This document shows, one piece after another, positions 20,667-29,573 of a stretch of DNA of 64,000 nucleotides (positions within the stretch are counted from its first letter, which is position 1; the number at the start of each line of letters is the position of its first letter). The DNA is from Streptococcus respiraculi. Its GTDB lineage: Bacteria; Bacillota; Bacilli; Lactobacillales; Streptococcaceae. The position numbers and the translations under genes are program-made. Location: contig NZ_CP022680.1 of assembly GCF_003595525.1 (NCBI RefSeq), positions 1,514,001-1,578,000 of the forward strand, written 5' to 3'. The notes under the pieces were generated by a model. The model ran no database searches and had not been told where the DNA came from. It saw nothing but the letters and a program-made list of their open reading frames with translations.

Positions 20667-20838
20667 TTAAACTGCCCCTACAATCGGATGGGGAAGATAA
20701 CATTCTTCTAGATAAGCTATATCTGCATCGGATAAGCTCACCACAAAGGCTCCCATATAATCATCCAAGTATGTTTCTTTGGTTACCCCCACAATGGGTG
20801 CTACTACCCCTTTTTTCCATAGCCAGGCCTCCTCAAAA
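20667..20838 (-). pseudogene. Aldo/keto reductase, C-terminal remnant
   Basis: About 57 codons read EEAWLWKKGVVAPIVGVTKE, and end ECYLPHPIVGAV then TAA at 20667-20669. The WLL.KGVVAPIVG.TK and YLPHP.VG motifs are those of the C-terminal end of AKR-family oxidoreductases. The N-terminal 80% of the gene is missing and there is no start. It lies just upstream of the phosphatase operon on the same strand. A decayed gene. Confidence 0.75.
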
Positions 20839-20886
20839 ATTATGGAAGAAACACGGTTCGAGTAAAGAGAACGATAGAATGATCAT

Positions 20887-20908
20887 GCACCACCAAATAG
20901 GCTGGTGC
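20887..20908 (+). terminator. Small GC hairpin with T-rich tail
   Basis: Stem GCACCA / TGGTGC followed by TTTGCTTTT on the plus strand. No plus-strand gene precedes it, so its role is unclear. The next 100 bp (20927-21010) hold an AT-rich inverted repeat (GAAGTGA ... TCACTTC; inner ATACACTATTTT / AAAATAGTATAT) and no gene. Confidence 0.4.
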
Positions 20909-21035
20909 TTTGCTTTTGAAAAAATGAAGTGATCTACTCAAAATTAAAATACACTATTTTCATTTTTTGAAAAATAGTATATTTAGACTGGCTATATGAT
21001 TCACTTCTAACTATGTCAATTATTTGACACAAAAA

Positions 21036-21060
21036 AACATGGAACAAGATTCCATGTTTT
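21036..21060 (-). terminator. Terminator of rplJ-rplL
   Basis: Perfect 10-bp stem AAACATGGAA / TTCCATGTTT with a 5-nt loop, T-tract on the minus strand, 17 nt after the rplL stop. Confidence 0.9.
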
Positions 21061-21077
21061 GTGAAATTGGTACTCTA

Positions 21078-21446
21078 TTATTTAAGAGTAACTGAAGCTC
21101 CAGCTTCTTCCAATTTAGCTTTGATTTCTTCAGCTTCTGCAGTTGCAACGCCTTCTTTAACGACTGCAGGTGCACCGTCAACAAGTTCTTTAGCTTCTTT
21201 AAGACCAAGACCAGTAATTTCACGTACAACTTTGATAACGCCAACTTTTTTGTCGCCGGCAGATGTCAATTCAACGTCGAATGAATCTTTAGCAGCACCA
21301 GCGTCAGCAGCACCAGCTGCAGCAACTGCTACAGGAGCAGCCGCAGTTACACCAAATTCTTCTTCGATCGCTTTTACAAGATCGTTAAGCTCAAGGATTG
21401 AAGCTTCTTTAATTTCAGCAATAATGTTTTCAATGTTCAATGCCAT
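21078..21446 (-). CDS. rplL: 50S ribosomal protein L7/L12
   Basis: 122 residues starting [12 protein letters not shown]; an in-frame ATG five codons upstream is unlikely since GGAGGAAATAAC precedes this start. The N-terminal dimerisation helix is followed by an Ala/Gly-rich hinge (about 38-55) and the C-terminal factor-binding domain [20 protein letters not shown]. It forms the ribosomal stalk that recruits translation GTPases. It lies 73 nt after rplJ. Confidence 0.98.
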   Translation of the reverse strand: MALNIENIIAEIKEASILELNDLVKAIEEEFGVTAAAPVAVAAAGAADAGAAKDSFDVELTSAGDKKVGVIKVVREITGLGLKEAKELVDGAPAVVKEGVATAEAEEIKAKLEEAGASVTLK

Positions 21447-21519
21447 TGTTATTTCCTCCAAATAGTTTTGTTTTTAATAAATAATAGATGGGTGTAGCAC
21501 TAGGCTACGCGTTGACGCA

Positions 21520-22020
21520 TTAAGCAGCGTCTTCTTTGCTTTCTGCAACAGCTTTGACAGCGTATGCAACGTTGCGAACTGGTGCTTGAAGTACAGACAA
21601 GAGCATAGAAAGCATACCTTCTCTGTTTGGCAATGCTGCAAGGGCTTGGATTTCTTCTTTAGAAGAAACTTTACCTTCGATAGTACCACCTTTGATTTCA
21701 AGGGCTTCAGCTGTTTTAGCAAAGTCGTTCAAGATTTTTGCTGGCGCAATAACATCTTCATTTGAAAATGCAATGGCAGATGGTCCAACAAAAACTGATG
21801 CAAGTTCTTCAAGACCAGCTTTTTCAGCTGCACGACGTAAGATTGAGTTTTTGATGACCTTGTACTCAACTTCGCTTCCGCGTAAGTCACGACGAAGAAC
21901 GGTATCTTGCTCAACTGTCAAACCACGTGCATCCACAACTACGATAGATGCTGCAGCTTTCATCTTCTCAGCAACTTGATCAACTAATTCTGCTTTTTTA
22001 GCGATAATAGCTTCACTCAT
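21520..22020 (-). CDS. rplJ: 50S ribosomal protein L10
   Basis: 166 residues starting [15 protein letters not shown]. The upstream in-frame extension is rejected because GGAGGTAAAACACT precedes this ATG. L10 anchors L7/L12 dimers on the 23S rRNA stalk base and represses its own mRNA through the leader. Typical motifs: [14 protein letters not shown] and [17 protein letters not shown]. Confidence 0.98.
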   Translation of the reverse strand: MSEAIIAKKAELVDQVAEKMKAAASIVVVDARGLTVEQDTVLRRDLRGSEVEYKVIKNSILRRAAEKAGLEELASVFVGPSAIAFSNEDVIAPAKILNDFAKTAEALEIKGGTIEGKVSSKEEIQALAALPNREGMLSMLLSVLQAPVRNVAYAVKAVAESKEDAA

Positions 22021-22029
22021 TAGTGTTTT

Positions 22030-22219
22030 ACCTCCGTTATTATTTTGGGTTTGAGCTTGTTCCAATAAAAAAACGCGCCAAACCTAGACACGAAAGTACA
22101 AATACGTTTTCTATCCGTTTTGTGCCTCGGTAGGATGTTTATGAGTTGAACTCCCCTACTGTCTTAGGTCAGTTTTTTCAAACCTTATTCATACTATCAT
22201 ACTTTTTGCGTCTTTGCAA
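22030..22219 (-). ncRNA. rplJ promoter and ribosomal protein L10 leader
   Basis: -35 TTGCAA (22214-22219) and -10 TAGTAT (22191-22196), spacer 17. The roughly 170-nt leader has the conserved placement, upstream of rplJ, of the L10 leader, with GGTTTGAAAAAACTG and CCTACCGAGGCACAAAACGG and a late stem ending GGCGCGTTTTTTT. L10(L12)4 binding to this leader is the known feedback route; folding was not computed. Confidence 0.65.
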
Positions 22220-22266
22220 GAGTTTTTACTCAAAAAAATTAAAAAATGTAGCATGTCTTACTACAT

Positions 22267-23338
22267 GGCAAATTTCAAGTTCAAGTTAGCCAGTCTGTAA
22301 AAATTCTCTAGGAGATTTGTAACCCAATATCTTCTTTGGATAGTTGTTAATCCAGTTTTCAATAAATGTGACTTGTTGTTGAGTCACATTTTTGCTTCTC
22401 TTAGGCAACCAACGCCGGATGAGTCTATTATGATTCTCATTAGTTCCCCTCTCCCAAGAGGAATAAGGGTGGGCATAGTAGATATGATCGGGGTCAAAAA
22501 CTTCTGCTAAACGACTGAATTCAGTCCCGTTATCAGCTGTGATTGAGTTAATTTGATAATCTCTGAGGATCATTTTCAGAGCTTGATTGACTGAAGACGC
22601 GGACTTATCGGGAATAAGTCGGATGATTTGATAACGACTCTTTCTATCAGTTAGAGTCAACAGACACTCATTTTTTGCCCGTGTTTGAATAACTGTATCA
22701 ATTTCAACATCACCAACATTCTCACGTTGATTAATGCTTTCTGGTCGTTCCTCAATCGATTTTCCAGCCGGCTTAAAGTTAGGACTCGCTTGTTTTTTCT
22801 TCGTTTTCTCTTTCCGAGGATAAAGCATGTCAGCCTTGGTCAACCCTAAGTGCCCACGATGAATCCAGTAGTAAATGGTGGAGACGGAGGCAGGTATCCC
22901 TTTTACTTTTACCATCATCTCAGGAGAGTATTTCTGTTTGATGTAGTGAAGAATTTTTTCTTTGAGTTCCTTGGTTAGGGAAGTTTGCTTCACAGAATGT
23001 TTGCGATTATTTTGATAGGTTTTTTGAGCGAAGTCAGCTGAGTAGATTATTTCAAATTTTCCTTTACGCACTTGTTGCCTAACCTGACCACGTTTGACTT
23101 CGTTGTGAATGGTTTGAGGAGCCTTCTCTAATCTTCTAGCGATTTCACGATTTGAGAACCCTTCTTGAAGCCAACGCTCAATCATTCTACGCTCAGCTAG
23201 TGTCAAATGTTTCCTTTTTGGTGTATAATAGTGTTGCATCTCAGAGTCTTTCTAATTGTTCTTGTGGTGATTACAATTATATCTCTCTGAGATGTTTTTT
23301 TATACCCTTGACTGGCTAACTTCATTGTAGAACTTTCG
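22267..23338. mobile_element. IS30-family insertion sequence, 1072 bp
   Basis: Bounded by a perfect 14-bp direct repeat ATGTCTTACTACAT (22253-22266 and 23339-23352). The imperfect inverted ends run about 29 bp and share AAGTTAGCCAGTC. It contains one intact IS30-type transposase on the minus strand. It sits between rplJ and ysxC and has split an inverted repeat (ATGTAG / CTACAT plus T-tract) that looks like the ysxC terminator. Clean ends and intact gene suggest a fairly recent insertion. Confidence 0.85.
22286..23239 (-). CDS. IS30-family transposase
   Basis: 317 residues. The N-terminal helix-turn-helix (HLTLAERRMIERWLQ, then SNREIARRLEKAPQTIHNEV) is typical of IS30. The DDE core shows DVEIDTVIQ, SITADNGTEF, and the glutamate in WERGTNENHNRLIRRWLPK. 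Full length for the family with no frameshift, so probably active. It is oriented with the clpX-ysxC operon, so readthrough could add to its expression. Confidence 0.93.
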   Translation of the reverse strand: MQHYYTPKRKHLTLAERRMIERWLQEGFSNREIARRLEKAPQTIHNEVKRGQVRQQVRKGKFEIIYSADFAQKTYQNNRKHSVKQTSLTKELKEKILHYIKQKYSPEMMVKVKGIPASVSTIYYWIHRGHLGLTKADMLYPRKEKTKKKQASPNFKPAGKSIEERPESINQRENVGDVEIDTVIQTRAKNECLLTLTDRKSRYQIIRLIPDKSASSVNQALKMILRDYQINSITADNGTEFSRLAEVFDPDHIYYAHPYSSWERGTNENHNRLIRRWLPKRSKNVTQQQVTFIENWINNYPKKILGYKSPREFLQTG

Positions 23339-23356
23339 ATGTCTTACTACATTTTT

Positions 23357-23944
23357 TTAAATTTCATTCAAAATGCTCTCCCAAGCTTGGTCAAATCCAT
23401 GTCTAGTTTCAGATGAAAAAACGACAAACTGGTCATTCTTATCAAAATCTAGTTTTTTCTTAATCATCGATTCATGCTTATTCCATTTGCCACGGGGAAT
23501 TTTATCCGCCTTTGTTGCCACAACGATGACGGGAATGTCATAATATTTCAAGAACTCGTACATTTGAACATCGTCAGCAGATGGTTCATGGCGCATATCA
23601 ACAAGACTGACCACTGCTCGTAGATTTTCACGGCTGGTCAGATATTCTTCAATCATTTTCCCCCATTTAGCACGCTCAGTCTTTGAAACCTTCGCATAAC
23701 CATAACCCGGTACATCAACAAAGCGAATCTTATCATCAATATTATAAAAGTTTAACTGCTGTGTTTTTCCAGGCTTGCTAGAAGTACGTGCTAGATTTTT
23801 ACGGCCGAGGAGCGTATTGATAAAGGAGGATTTGCCAACATTGGAGCGACCTGCAAGAGCAATTTCTGGCATCTCATCTTGTGGATATTGTGCCTTAGAT
23901 ACAGCACTCAAGAGGATTTCAGCATTGTTTGTATTGATTTCCAT
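23357..23944 (-). CDS. ysxC: Ribosome biogenesis GTPase YsxC/EngB
   Basis: 195 residues, TRAFAC GTPase. G1 GRSNVGKSS near residue 32, G3 DVPGYG near 77, G4 ATKAD near 144, G5 SSETRHG near 173. It helps late assembly of the 50S subunit and is usually essential. It follows clpX by 9 nt, the conserved clpX-ysxC pair. Its downstream terminator has been disrupted by the IS30-type element. Confidence 0.96.
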   Translation of the reverse strand: MEINTNNAEILLSAVSKAQYPQDEMPEIALAGRSNVGKSSFINTLLGRKNLARTSSKPGKTQQLNFYNIDDKIRFVDVPGYGYAKVSKTERAKWGKMIEEYLTSRENLRAVVSLVDMRHEPSADDVQMYEFLKYYDIPVIVVATKADKIPRGKWNKHESMIKKKLDFDKNDQFVVFSSETRHGFDQAWESILNEI

Positions 23945-23953
23945 GTACTCTCC

Positions 23954-25183
23954 TTATGCCGTCTCTAAGATAGGCTGGGCCTTTCCATCTACTGCTTCTT
24001 TGGTAATCCGAACGCGCTTCACCTCGTCTTGGCTTGGTACTTCAAACATGACATCAAGCATAGTTTCTTCGATAATCGAACGAAGACCGCGCGCGCCTGT
24101 CTTGCGCTCAATTGCCCGTTTGGCAATTTCTTCAAGAGCTTCTTTGTCAAAGTCTAACTCCACACCGTCATAAGACAATAGAGTCTGATACTGTTTCACA
24201 AGGGCATTTTTCGGCTCGGTCAAAATGCGAATCAGGTCTTCTGTCGTCAACTGATCAAGAGGAGCAAAGACTGGTAAGCGACCGATCAACTCAGGAATAA
24301 TACCAAATTTTTGGATATCGTCTGCGATAATGTGCTGCATATAGGATTCTGTTTCATCAATGGCACGGTTGTTGTGTCCGAAACCGATGATTTTTTCTCC
24401 CATGCGCTGCTTGACAATTTCTTCGATACCGTCAAACGCTCCACCTACGATAAAGAGGATATTTTTGGTATCCAGCTGAATCATCTCCTGCTGCGGATGC
24501 TTGCGTCCACCTTGTGGTGGAACACTAGCCACAGTTCCCTCAATGATTTTTAGAAGGGCTTGCTGTACTCCCTCTCCTGAGACATCTCTTGTAATCGATA
24601 CGTTTTCCCCTTTTTTAGCGATTTTATCAATTTCATCGACATAGATGATACCACGCTCTGCACGGTCAATATTAAAATCAGCCGCTTGGAGCAGTTTTAA
24701 GAGGATATTTTCAACGTCTTCTCCGACATAACCAGCTTCTGTCAAGGCTGTCGCGTCCGCAATGGCAAAGGGAACATTCAGACTTTTAGCCAATGTTTGA
24801 GCAAGAAAGGTCTTTCCAGAACCGGTCGGACCAATCATGAGAATATTGGACTTTTGCAAATCCACATCATTTTCTTCGCGACTATCTTGAAAGTTAATCC
24901 GTTTGTAATGGTTGTAAACCGCTACTGCTAGGGCACGTTTGGCACGGTCTTGTCCGATGACATAGTGGTTTAAAATCGTAAGTAGCTCCTGCGGTTTAGG
25001 GGTGTCAGCTAAGTCTGTCAAGACTTCTTCTGCTAATTCTTCACGAATAATTTCTTGGGCTAACTCCACACATTCATTACAGATAAAGACATTATTTCCT
25101 GCGATGATTTTCTTTACTTCTTCTTGATTCTTTCCACAAAATGAGCAGTAAATAAGCTCTGATGGATGATGATGTTTTGGCAT
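23954..25183 (-). CDS. clpX: ATP-dependent Clp protease ATP-binding subunit ClpX
   Basis: 409 residues. The N-terminal zinc-binding domain has Cys13, Cys16, Cys35 and Cys38. The AAA+ module has Walker A GPTGSGKT near residue 117, Walker B YVDEID near 182, sensor and arginine-finger region [12 protein letters not shown] near 312, and a C-terminal D2 domain from about 320. It unfolds substrates and feeds them to ClpP. Part of folA-56aa protein-clpX-ysxC. Confidence 0.97.
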   Translation of the reverse strand: MPKHHHPSELIYCSFCGKNQEEVKKIIAGNNVFICNECVELAQEIIREELAEEVLTDLADTPKPQELLTILNHYVIGQDRAKRALAVAVYNHYKRINFQDSREENDVDLQKSNILMIGPTGSGKTFLAQTLAKSLNVPFAIADATALTEAGYVGEDVENILLKLLQAADFNIDRAERGIIYVDEIDKIAKKGENVSITRDVSGEGVQQALLKIIEGTVASVPPQGGRKHPQQEMIQLDTKNILFIVGGAFDGIEEIVKQRMGEKIIGFGHNNRAIDETESYMQHIIADDIQKFGIIPELIGRLPVFAPLDQLTTEDLIRILTEPKNALVKQYQTLLSYDGVELDFDKEALEEIAKRAIERKTGARGLRSIIEETMLDVMFEVPSQDEVKRVRITKEAVDGKAQPILETA

Positions 25184-25203
25184 TTTTTCTATCCTATCCC
25201 TAT

Positions 25204-25374
25204 CTAAAATAATACGCCATAAAAGGCATGAATACTATTCACTAAATTGGTCACTGCATTTAAGAGAAAGAGGGTGGCTAGCCCGTACCGCTTTTTTTGG
25301 AAAGCTTGGATGGAGCAAAGCACACAGATACCGCATAAAATCGCAGTAAATAAACCAAATAAACTTTTCTGCAT
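25204..25374 (-). CDS. Small membrane protein, 56 residues
   Basis: [20 protein letters not shown] begins one hydrophobic segment (about 5-22). A short basic stretch (QKKRYG) and a second, weaker hydrophobic segment (32-45) follow, ending FYGVLF. The start lies 2 nt after the folA stop and the stop 20 nt before the clpX ATG, so it is cotranscribed and probably translationally coupled. Small ORFs are found at this place in other streptococci as far as I recall. Function unknown. Confidence 0.7.
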   Translation of the reverse strand: MQKSLFGLFTAILCGICVLCSIQAFQKKRYGLATLFLLNAVTNLVNSIHAFYGVLF

Positions 25375-25376
25375 GA

Positions 25377-25889
25377 TTAGTTCTCTTTTCTTTCAAATAT
25401 TCTCACGGTGAAATCAACTGGATTTTCTGCATCTCGCTCGTGTCTTATCGTACTAACTTCCTCAAAAACAGACCAATCAAAGGTCACTGGAAAATAAGTA
25501 TCTCCTTCAAAACTGGCATGAATATCCGTCGTTACAAGCTCATCTGTATAGGTTTCAAAAGCTGTAAAAATCTGTCCTCCGCCAATCACGTAGAGATTCT
25601 TATCCTGCTGATTGTACCAGTCCAAGACTTCCTCAACGCTATGCATCACAAGGGCACATTCATGCTCGACTTGATAATCCGCATCATGCGTCAAGATAAT
25701 CGAGATACGGTTTGGAAGAGCGCGCTTGCCCATACCGTCAAAGGTGATACGCCCCATGACCATGGCATGACCAGTTGTCGTCTGCTTAAAATGCTCTAAA
25801 TCAGCTTTCAATGACCACGGAAGACCACCCTCTTTACCAATCAAACCTTGTTCATCCTGTGCCCAAATGGCAGAAATCTTCTTTGTCAT
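25377..25889 (-). CDS. folA: Dihydrofolate reductase
   Basis: 170 residues starting MTKKISAIWAQDEQGLIG. The long in-frame upstream extension is rejected, since AGGAAGAGACA precedes this ATG. It reduces dihydrofolate with NADPH. Motifs: GLPWSLKADLEHFK with the active-site acid at residue 30, VMGRITFDGMG, and LYVIGGGQIF. It sits after thyA and before clpX; ThyA produces the dihydrofolate it recycles. Confidence 0.95.
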   Translation of the reverse strand: MTKKISAIWAQDEQGLIGKEGGLPWSLKADLEHFKQTTTGHAMVMGRITFDGMGKRALPNRISIILTHDADYQVEHECALVMHSVEEVLDWYNQQDKNLYVIGGGQIFTAFETYTDELVTTDIHASFEGDTYFPVTFDWSVFEEVSTIRHERDAENPVDFTVRIFERKEN

Positions 25890-26008
25890 TGTCTCTTCCT
25901 TTTTTATTTTAATTTGACTATATTCTATCAAAATTCGATAAAAAATGCAGAGACTAGGCATGACCTAGTACCCTGTCATTATTCTATTGTTGCTATTCAC
26001 CCATTACA

Positions 26009-26848
26009 TTAAATCGCTAAATCAAACTTCAGTTGTGGTTTCACTGGGTCATAATCGACTAACTCAAAATCTTCTGGCTTGATGTCATAGAAATTAGTTC
26101 CGTCTGGCACATTCAAGACGAGTTTTGGTTGACAGCTACTTGGCTTGCGACGTAGAAGCTCTTCTGCTTGCTCAAATTGGTTGTCATAGATGTGCAGGTT
26201 ATTGATGAAATAAAAGAACTTCCCAACCTTCCAGCCGAAGTGTTTAGCAATCATCATCTGAAGCGCCACATACTGCATGGCATTGATGTGATGAGCCACC
26301 AGCATGTCATTACTGCGCTGGGTCAATGTTGCGTCAAGATAGATATCGCCGTCCACACGCCGTACATCAAACATGGTCTGAAAGGCACAGGGCAAGAGCC
26401 CCTCTGACTCCTCGAAAGCCTCATAATCCCAGAGCGAGATGATATTGCGACGATTCCATGGATTTTTCTCTAATTGCTGAAGAATTTTGTCCATAATCTG
26501 ATGTTTTTTAACAACAGCCCCATAGCGCTCCCCGATAGTACCTGTTTCTCCCACTTCCCAGTCATTCCAGTAGGTCACGCCATACTTGTCATTTAGAACA
26601 GAAAGACTATTGGTCTGGTCTTGGTAAATCCAGCAAACTTCCTTAACGGCTGACTTGATGGGAATCGGGCGTAGGGTGGTAATGGGAAACTCGCCCTTTG
26701 ATAAGTCATACTCAGCAAAAGCGCCTGTAATGTACTTGGAATTCGCGACATTTCCGTCCTTATAACGAGGGCGGGCATTTTCTGAAAAGACACCTTCGTT
26801 CATGATTTTTTGGATATTTTCTTTAAAAATAGTATCTGCTTTTGTCAT
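26009..26848 (-). CDS. thyA: Thymidylate synthase
   Basis: 279 residues. It makes dTMP from dUMP using methylenetetrahydrofolate. The catalytic cysteine is in [10 protein letters not shown]; further motifs are [19 protein letters not shown] and [16 protein letters not shown]. It lies 119 nt upstream of folA. No clear terminator between the two, so cotranscription is possible. A T-rich inverted repeat (TTCTAGT / ACTAGAA) lies upstream of its start. Confidence 0.96.
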   Translation of the reverse strand: MTKADTIFKENIQKIMNEGVFSENARPRYKDGNVANSKYITGAFAEYDLSKGEFPITTLRPIPIKSAVKEVCWIYQDQTNSLSVLNDKYGVTYWNDWEVGETGTIGERYGAVVKKHQIMDKILQQLEKNPWNRRNIISLWDYEAFEESEGLLPCAFQTMFDVRRVDGDIYLDATLTQRSNDMLVAHHINAMQYVALQMMIAKHFGWKVGKFFYFINNLHIYDNQFEQAEELLRRKPSSCQPKLVLNVPDGTNFYDIKPEDFELVDYDPVKPQLKFDLAI

Positions 26849-26957
26849 GAATCTAGTATATCACTTCTCTACTATTTTGTCTTTTTTCTAGTGTCTTAAA
26901 AGACTAGAAAAGAAAAGTAGCTAGTACGTTCCTCCTCTAAATGAGACAAAAGAAAGA

Positions 26958-26996
26958 CACTCCTGTTGATTTCTAGTAAACTAGAATCAAGGAGTG
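26958..26996. terminator. Hairpin between aga and thyA
   Basis: CACTCC-TTGATT-CTAGT inverted repeat spanning 39 bp with a 3-5 nt loop. The minus-strand exit is TCTTTCTTTTGTCTC. Either a terminator or a small repeat. Confidence 0.5.
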
Positions 26997-27018
26997 CTCC
27001 GGCTTCTTATTTAAAATA

Positions 27019-27055
27019 CTTGCAAGACGTTTATTCTAAAAGAATGTATTGCAAG
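27019..27055 (-). terminator. Likely terminator of aga
   Basis: Stem CTTGCAAtACaTTC / GAATaaACgtCTTGCAAG with a small loop, followed by TATTTTAAAT on the minus strand, 50 nt after the aga stop. Confidence 0.6.
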
Positions 27056-27105
27056 AAGCAAAAATAATGATTTGACATATTCACCTTATCAGGACTTAAC
27101 ATTTC

Positions 27106-29325
27106 TCATAGAGCTGTATATTCATTCAAAATAAATAACCAGGATTTGAAATCTGGGACACTAACCACTCTTTCTCCTGCATATGGAGAAAGCGGAAGAC
27201 AAACACCTGCATTCATCAATTCTTCACCTGTAAAAACATCATCGTATCCCTTTATTTGATAATATTTGTGACGATCTAATCCCTTAAATATAAGATGGGC
27301 AGGTGCTGGATTCGCTTCACTCAGTATCTGATAACGAGCCAATATCGAGCAAGTTTTATCTTGTGATACCACCTGCCAACTAACGATATTTTGAGTAAAC
27401 GGACTCAAAATCCGATAGAATGTTCCATATTGAAATAAATGACGGTAAGTTTTATAAAAAGTAATTCCTTCTTTTATCTGTTCATATGCTTCTTTATCTA
27501 ATTGAGTGAGGTCAAATTCATATCCTAATACAGAAAAGTATGACACGTGTTCTCTATAAGTTAGCGTCGTCTCCCGACCTGTTTGGTGATTAGGAGAAGC
27601 CGATACATGGCCTGTCATCATTGATAAGGGGTAACCGTATGACGTCCCATATTGAATTTTCAGACGTTCTATTGGATCAGTATTATCACTTGTCCATGCT
27701 TGCGGTGCATAATACATCATCCCCAAATCAAAACGTCCGCCACCAGAAGCACAGGATTCAAACAGAATGTTTGGAAATGCTTTTATCAATCTATCATACA
27801 GTTCATATACACCTAAAATGTATCGATGGGCAAATTCTTGTTGTCTATTGTTTTCTAAAGCTAAACTGTACAAATCTGTAATATGCCTATTCATATCCCA
27901 TTTAATGTAATCCAAGCCTGTTTCTTTAATCATTTTTCCCATTTGAGAAAACAGATTGTCTACGACCTCTTTACGGCTAAAATCTAAGACAAATTGTTGT
28001 CGACCTAAGCATGGCTGACGATTCGGCGCCGCAATTCTCCAATCGGGATGACTGCGGTACAGATCGCTATCTTCTGAGATCATCTCTGGTTCAAACCAAA
28101 GACCAAATTTTAATCCAATCGAATGAATGTAATTCGCAATATGAGCGATTCCTTCTGGAAACTTCGTCTGATCATCAACCCAGTCTCCTAAGGAAGTCTG
28201 ATCATTGTCCCGGTGACCGTACCAGCCATCATCAATAACAACCAACTCTATCCCTAAATCCTTAGCCTTGTCGGCCAAATCCTTAATTTTTTTTGTGGAA
28301 ATATCAAAGTAAGTTGCTTCCCAACTATTAATTAATAGTGGTCTATCTTTCTTGCTAAATACAGGATTTATCAAATGCTCATGATAGAAATTAGCCAATA
28401 GTTGACTCATGCTATTAAAACCATTTGATGTATAACATTGTAAAGCTTCTGGAGTTTGAAAAGTTTCACCAGGTAATAAGGTCCAAGAAAAATCAAATGG
28501 ATTCATTCCGACCAAAACACGTGCACAACCAAAATGATCTACTTCAATTTGTTCAAGGTGATTCCCTGAGTAAATCAGATTAAAACCATAAACAGCGCCT
28601 GAATCCTCAGTTGTTTCTTTACTAGCCAACATAATAAAAGGATTTTGCTGCGGGCTAGAACTTACTCTTAAACTATCTACGCTTTGAAGTCCATATCGTA
28701 ATGGCGTTCTTTGAACATAGCGTTCTCTCAACCATGCACCAGAAAAATGTATAAAATCATAATCACTAGCTCGCAAATCCAACTGCAAACTCACCGTTCG
28801 CAATAGTTTTATTTCCTGTTGACTATCATTTTTAAATTTAACACTACGAGCAATCACATCTTGATCTTTAAAAATAGTATACGATAAATATACTGTCAAT
28901 CCAATCGTTGGATCCACCATCTTTATTATTAAAGTGGTGGCGGATTCGTCACTTGCAAAAGTTGCTGGAAGACCATCTAAGCAGCTCTTCCCAGGCAACA
29001 ACTGATACGAATCGAAGATTAAATCACTAATCCGACTTCCGTTTTCTAGTATTATTTGATAAGCTGGTTGCCTAAAATCTCCCCTACCATAGGAACTATA
29101 TTCAAATCTCATCAAATTAGGCTGAGAACTCGTGTTCTTAACATCAGTATATGGTTCGAAGCCACGCTCCTCTACTACAGTTAGATAGGGATAGCTGTCT
29201 TTAATTGGTATTTTTTTTCCATAATAGACATGTCCTAAGCCACCATTCTCTAAAACTCTAAAAATATAACTTGTATTCTTTGTTTGTAAATGAAAATATT
29301 GGCTGTCTGAAACTGAAACTTTCAT
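27106..29325 (-). CDS. aga: Alpha-galactosidase (GH36)
   Basis: 739 residues, full length for a tetrameric cytosolic GH36 enzyme. It hydrolyses raffinose, melibiose and related alpha-galactosides. An N-terminal beta-supersandwich is followed by the TIM barrel. The nucleophile is Asp477 in YIKWDMNRH and the acid/base Asp547 in WTSDNTDP; ESCASGGGRFDLGM lies between them. No signal peptide, so the substrate must be imported, presumably by the MsmEFG transporter encoded just upstream. The 250-bp gap to msmG contains a 46-codon ORF. Confidence 0.95.
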   Translation of the reverse strand: MKVSVSDSQYFHLQTKNTSYIFRVLENGGLGHVYYGKKIPIKDSYPYLTVVEERGFEPYTDVKNTSSQPNLMRFEYSSYGRGDFRQPAYQIILENGSRISDLIFDSYQLLPGKSCLDGLPATFASDESATTLIIKMVDPTIGLTVYLSYTIFKDQDVIARSVKFKNDSQQEIKLLRTVSLQLDLRASDYDFIHFSGAWLRERYVQRTPLRYGLQSVDSLRVSSSPQQNPFIMLASKETTEDSGAVYGFNLIYSGNHLEQIEVDHFGCARVLVGMNPFDFSWTLLPGETFQTPEALQCYTSNGFNSMSQLLANFYHEHLINPVFSKKDRPLLINSWEATYFDISTKKIKDLADKAKDLGIELVVIDDGWYGHRDNDQTSLGDWVDDQTKFPEGIAHIANYIHSIGLKFGLWFEPEMISEDSDLYRSHPDWRIAAPNRQPCLGRQQFVLDFSRKEVVDNLFSQMGKMIKETGLDYIKWDMNRHITDLYSLALENNRQQEFAHRYILGVYELYDRLIKAFPNILFESCASGGGRFDLGMMYYAPQAWTSDNTDPIERLKIQYGTSYGYPLSMMTGHVSASPNHQTGRETTLTYREHVSYFSVLGYEFDLTQLDKEAYEQIKEGITFYKTYRHLFQYGTFYRILSPFTQNIVSWQVVSQDKTCSILARYQILSEANPAPAHLIFKGLDRHKYYQIKGYDDVFTGEELMNAGVCLPLSPYAGERVVSVPDFKSWLFILNEYTAL

Positions 29326-29403
29326 TCTTTACTCCTTTACAAAGTCACTCACGCTTTTCTCTACTAGGAAAATAAGTTCATACTTTGCTCATCCAATACA
29401 CTT

Positions 29404-29544
29404 TTAATTCGTACCATCGTTTGACACTAATAACCACTCATCGTCGGTATCTACATGATCATTTTCATAAGTCAAATTTCCATTTGGGACCATATCAGTC
29501 TTAACAGCTCTGTCAGATGCGCTCTGTCCTGTCAATGTATTCAT
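29404..29544 (-). CDS. Possible small acidic protein, 46 residues
   Basis: ATG at 29542-29544, TAA at 29404-29406. The sequence MNTLTGQSASDRAVKTDMVP continues into an acidic second half containing DHVDTDDEWLLVSNDG. Protein-like composition, no membrane segment. The RBS is weak (AGAAG 1-5 nt before the ATG, AAAGAGAT further up). It lies in the msmG-aga gap on the same strand. It could be a genuine small gene, or the tail of a gene lost from the operon (S. mutans carries further genes in its msm locus). I recognise no family. Confidence 0.35.
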   Translation of the reverse strand: MNTLTGQSASDRAVKTDMVPNGNLTYENDHVDTDDEWLLVSNDGTN

Positions 29545-29573
29545 CTTCTACAATCGATGAAAGCAGTATCTCT

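Noticed and set aside
20887..21010. Possible small RNA between the phosphatase operon and rplL
   Set aside because: Only AT-rich inverted repeats are visible; no promoter of quality on either strand.
21061..21465. 134-codon plus-strand ORF rich in Ala/Ser
   Set aside because: Antisense shadow of rplL; the repetitive Ala codons of the hinge keep it open.
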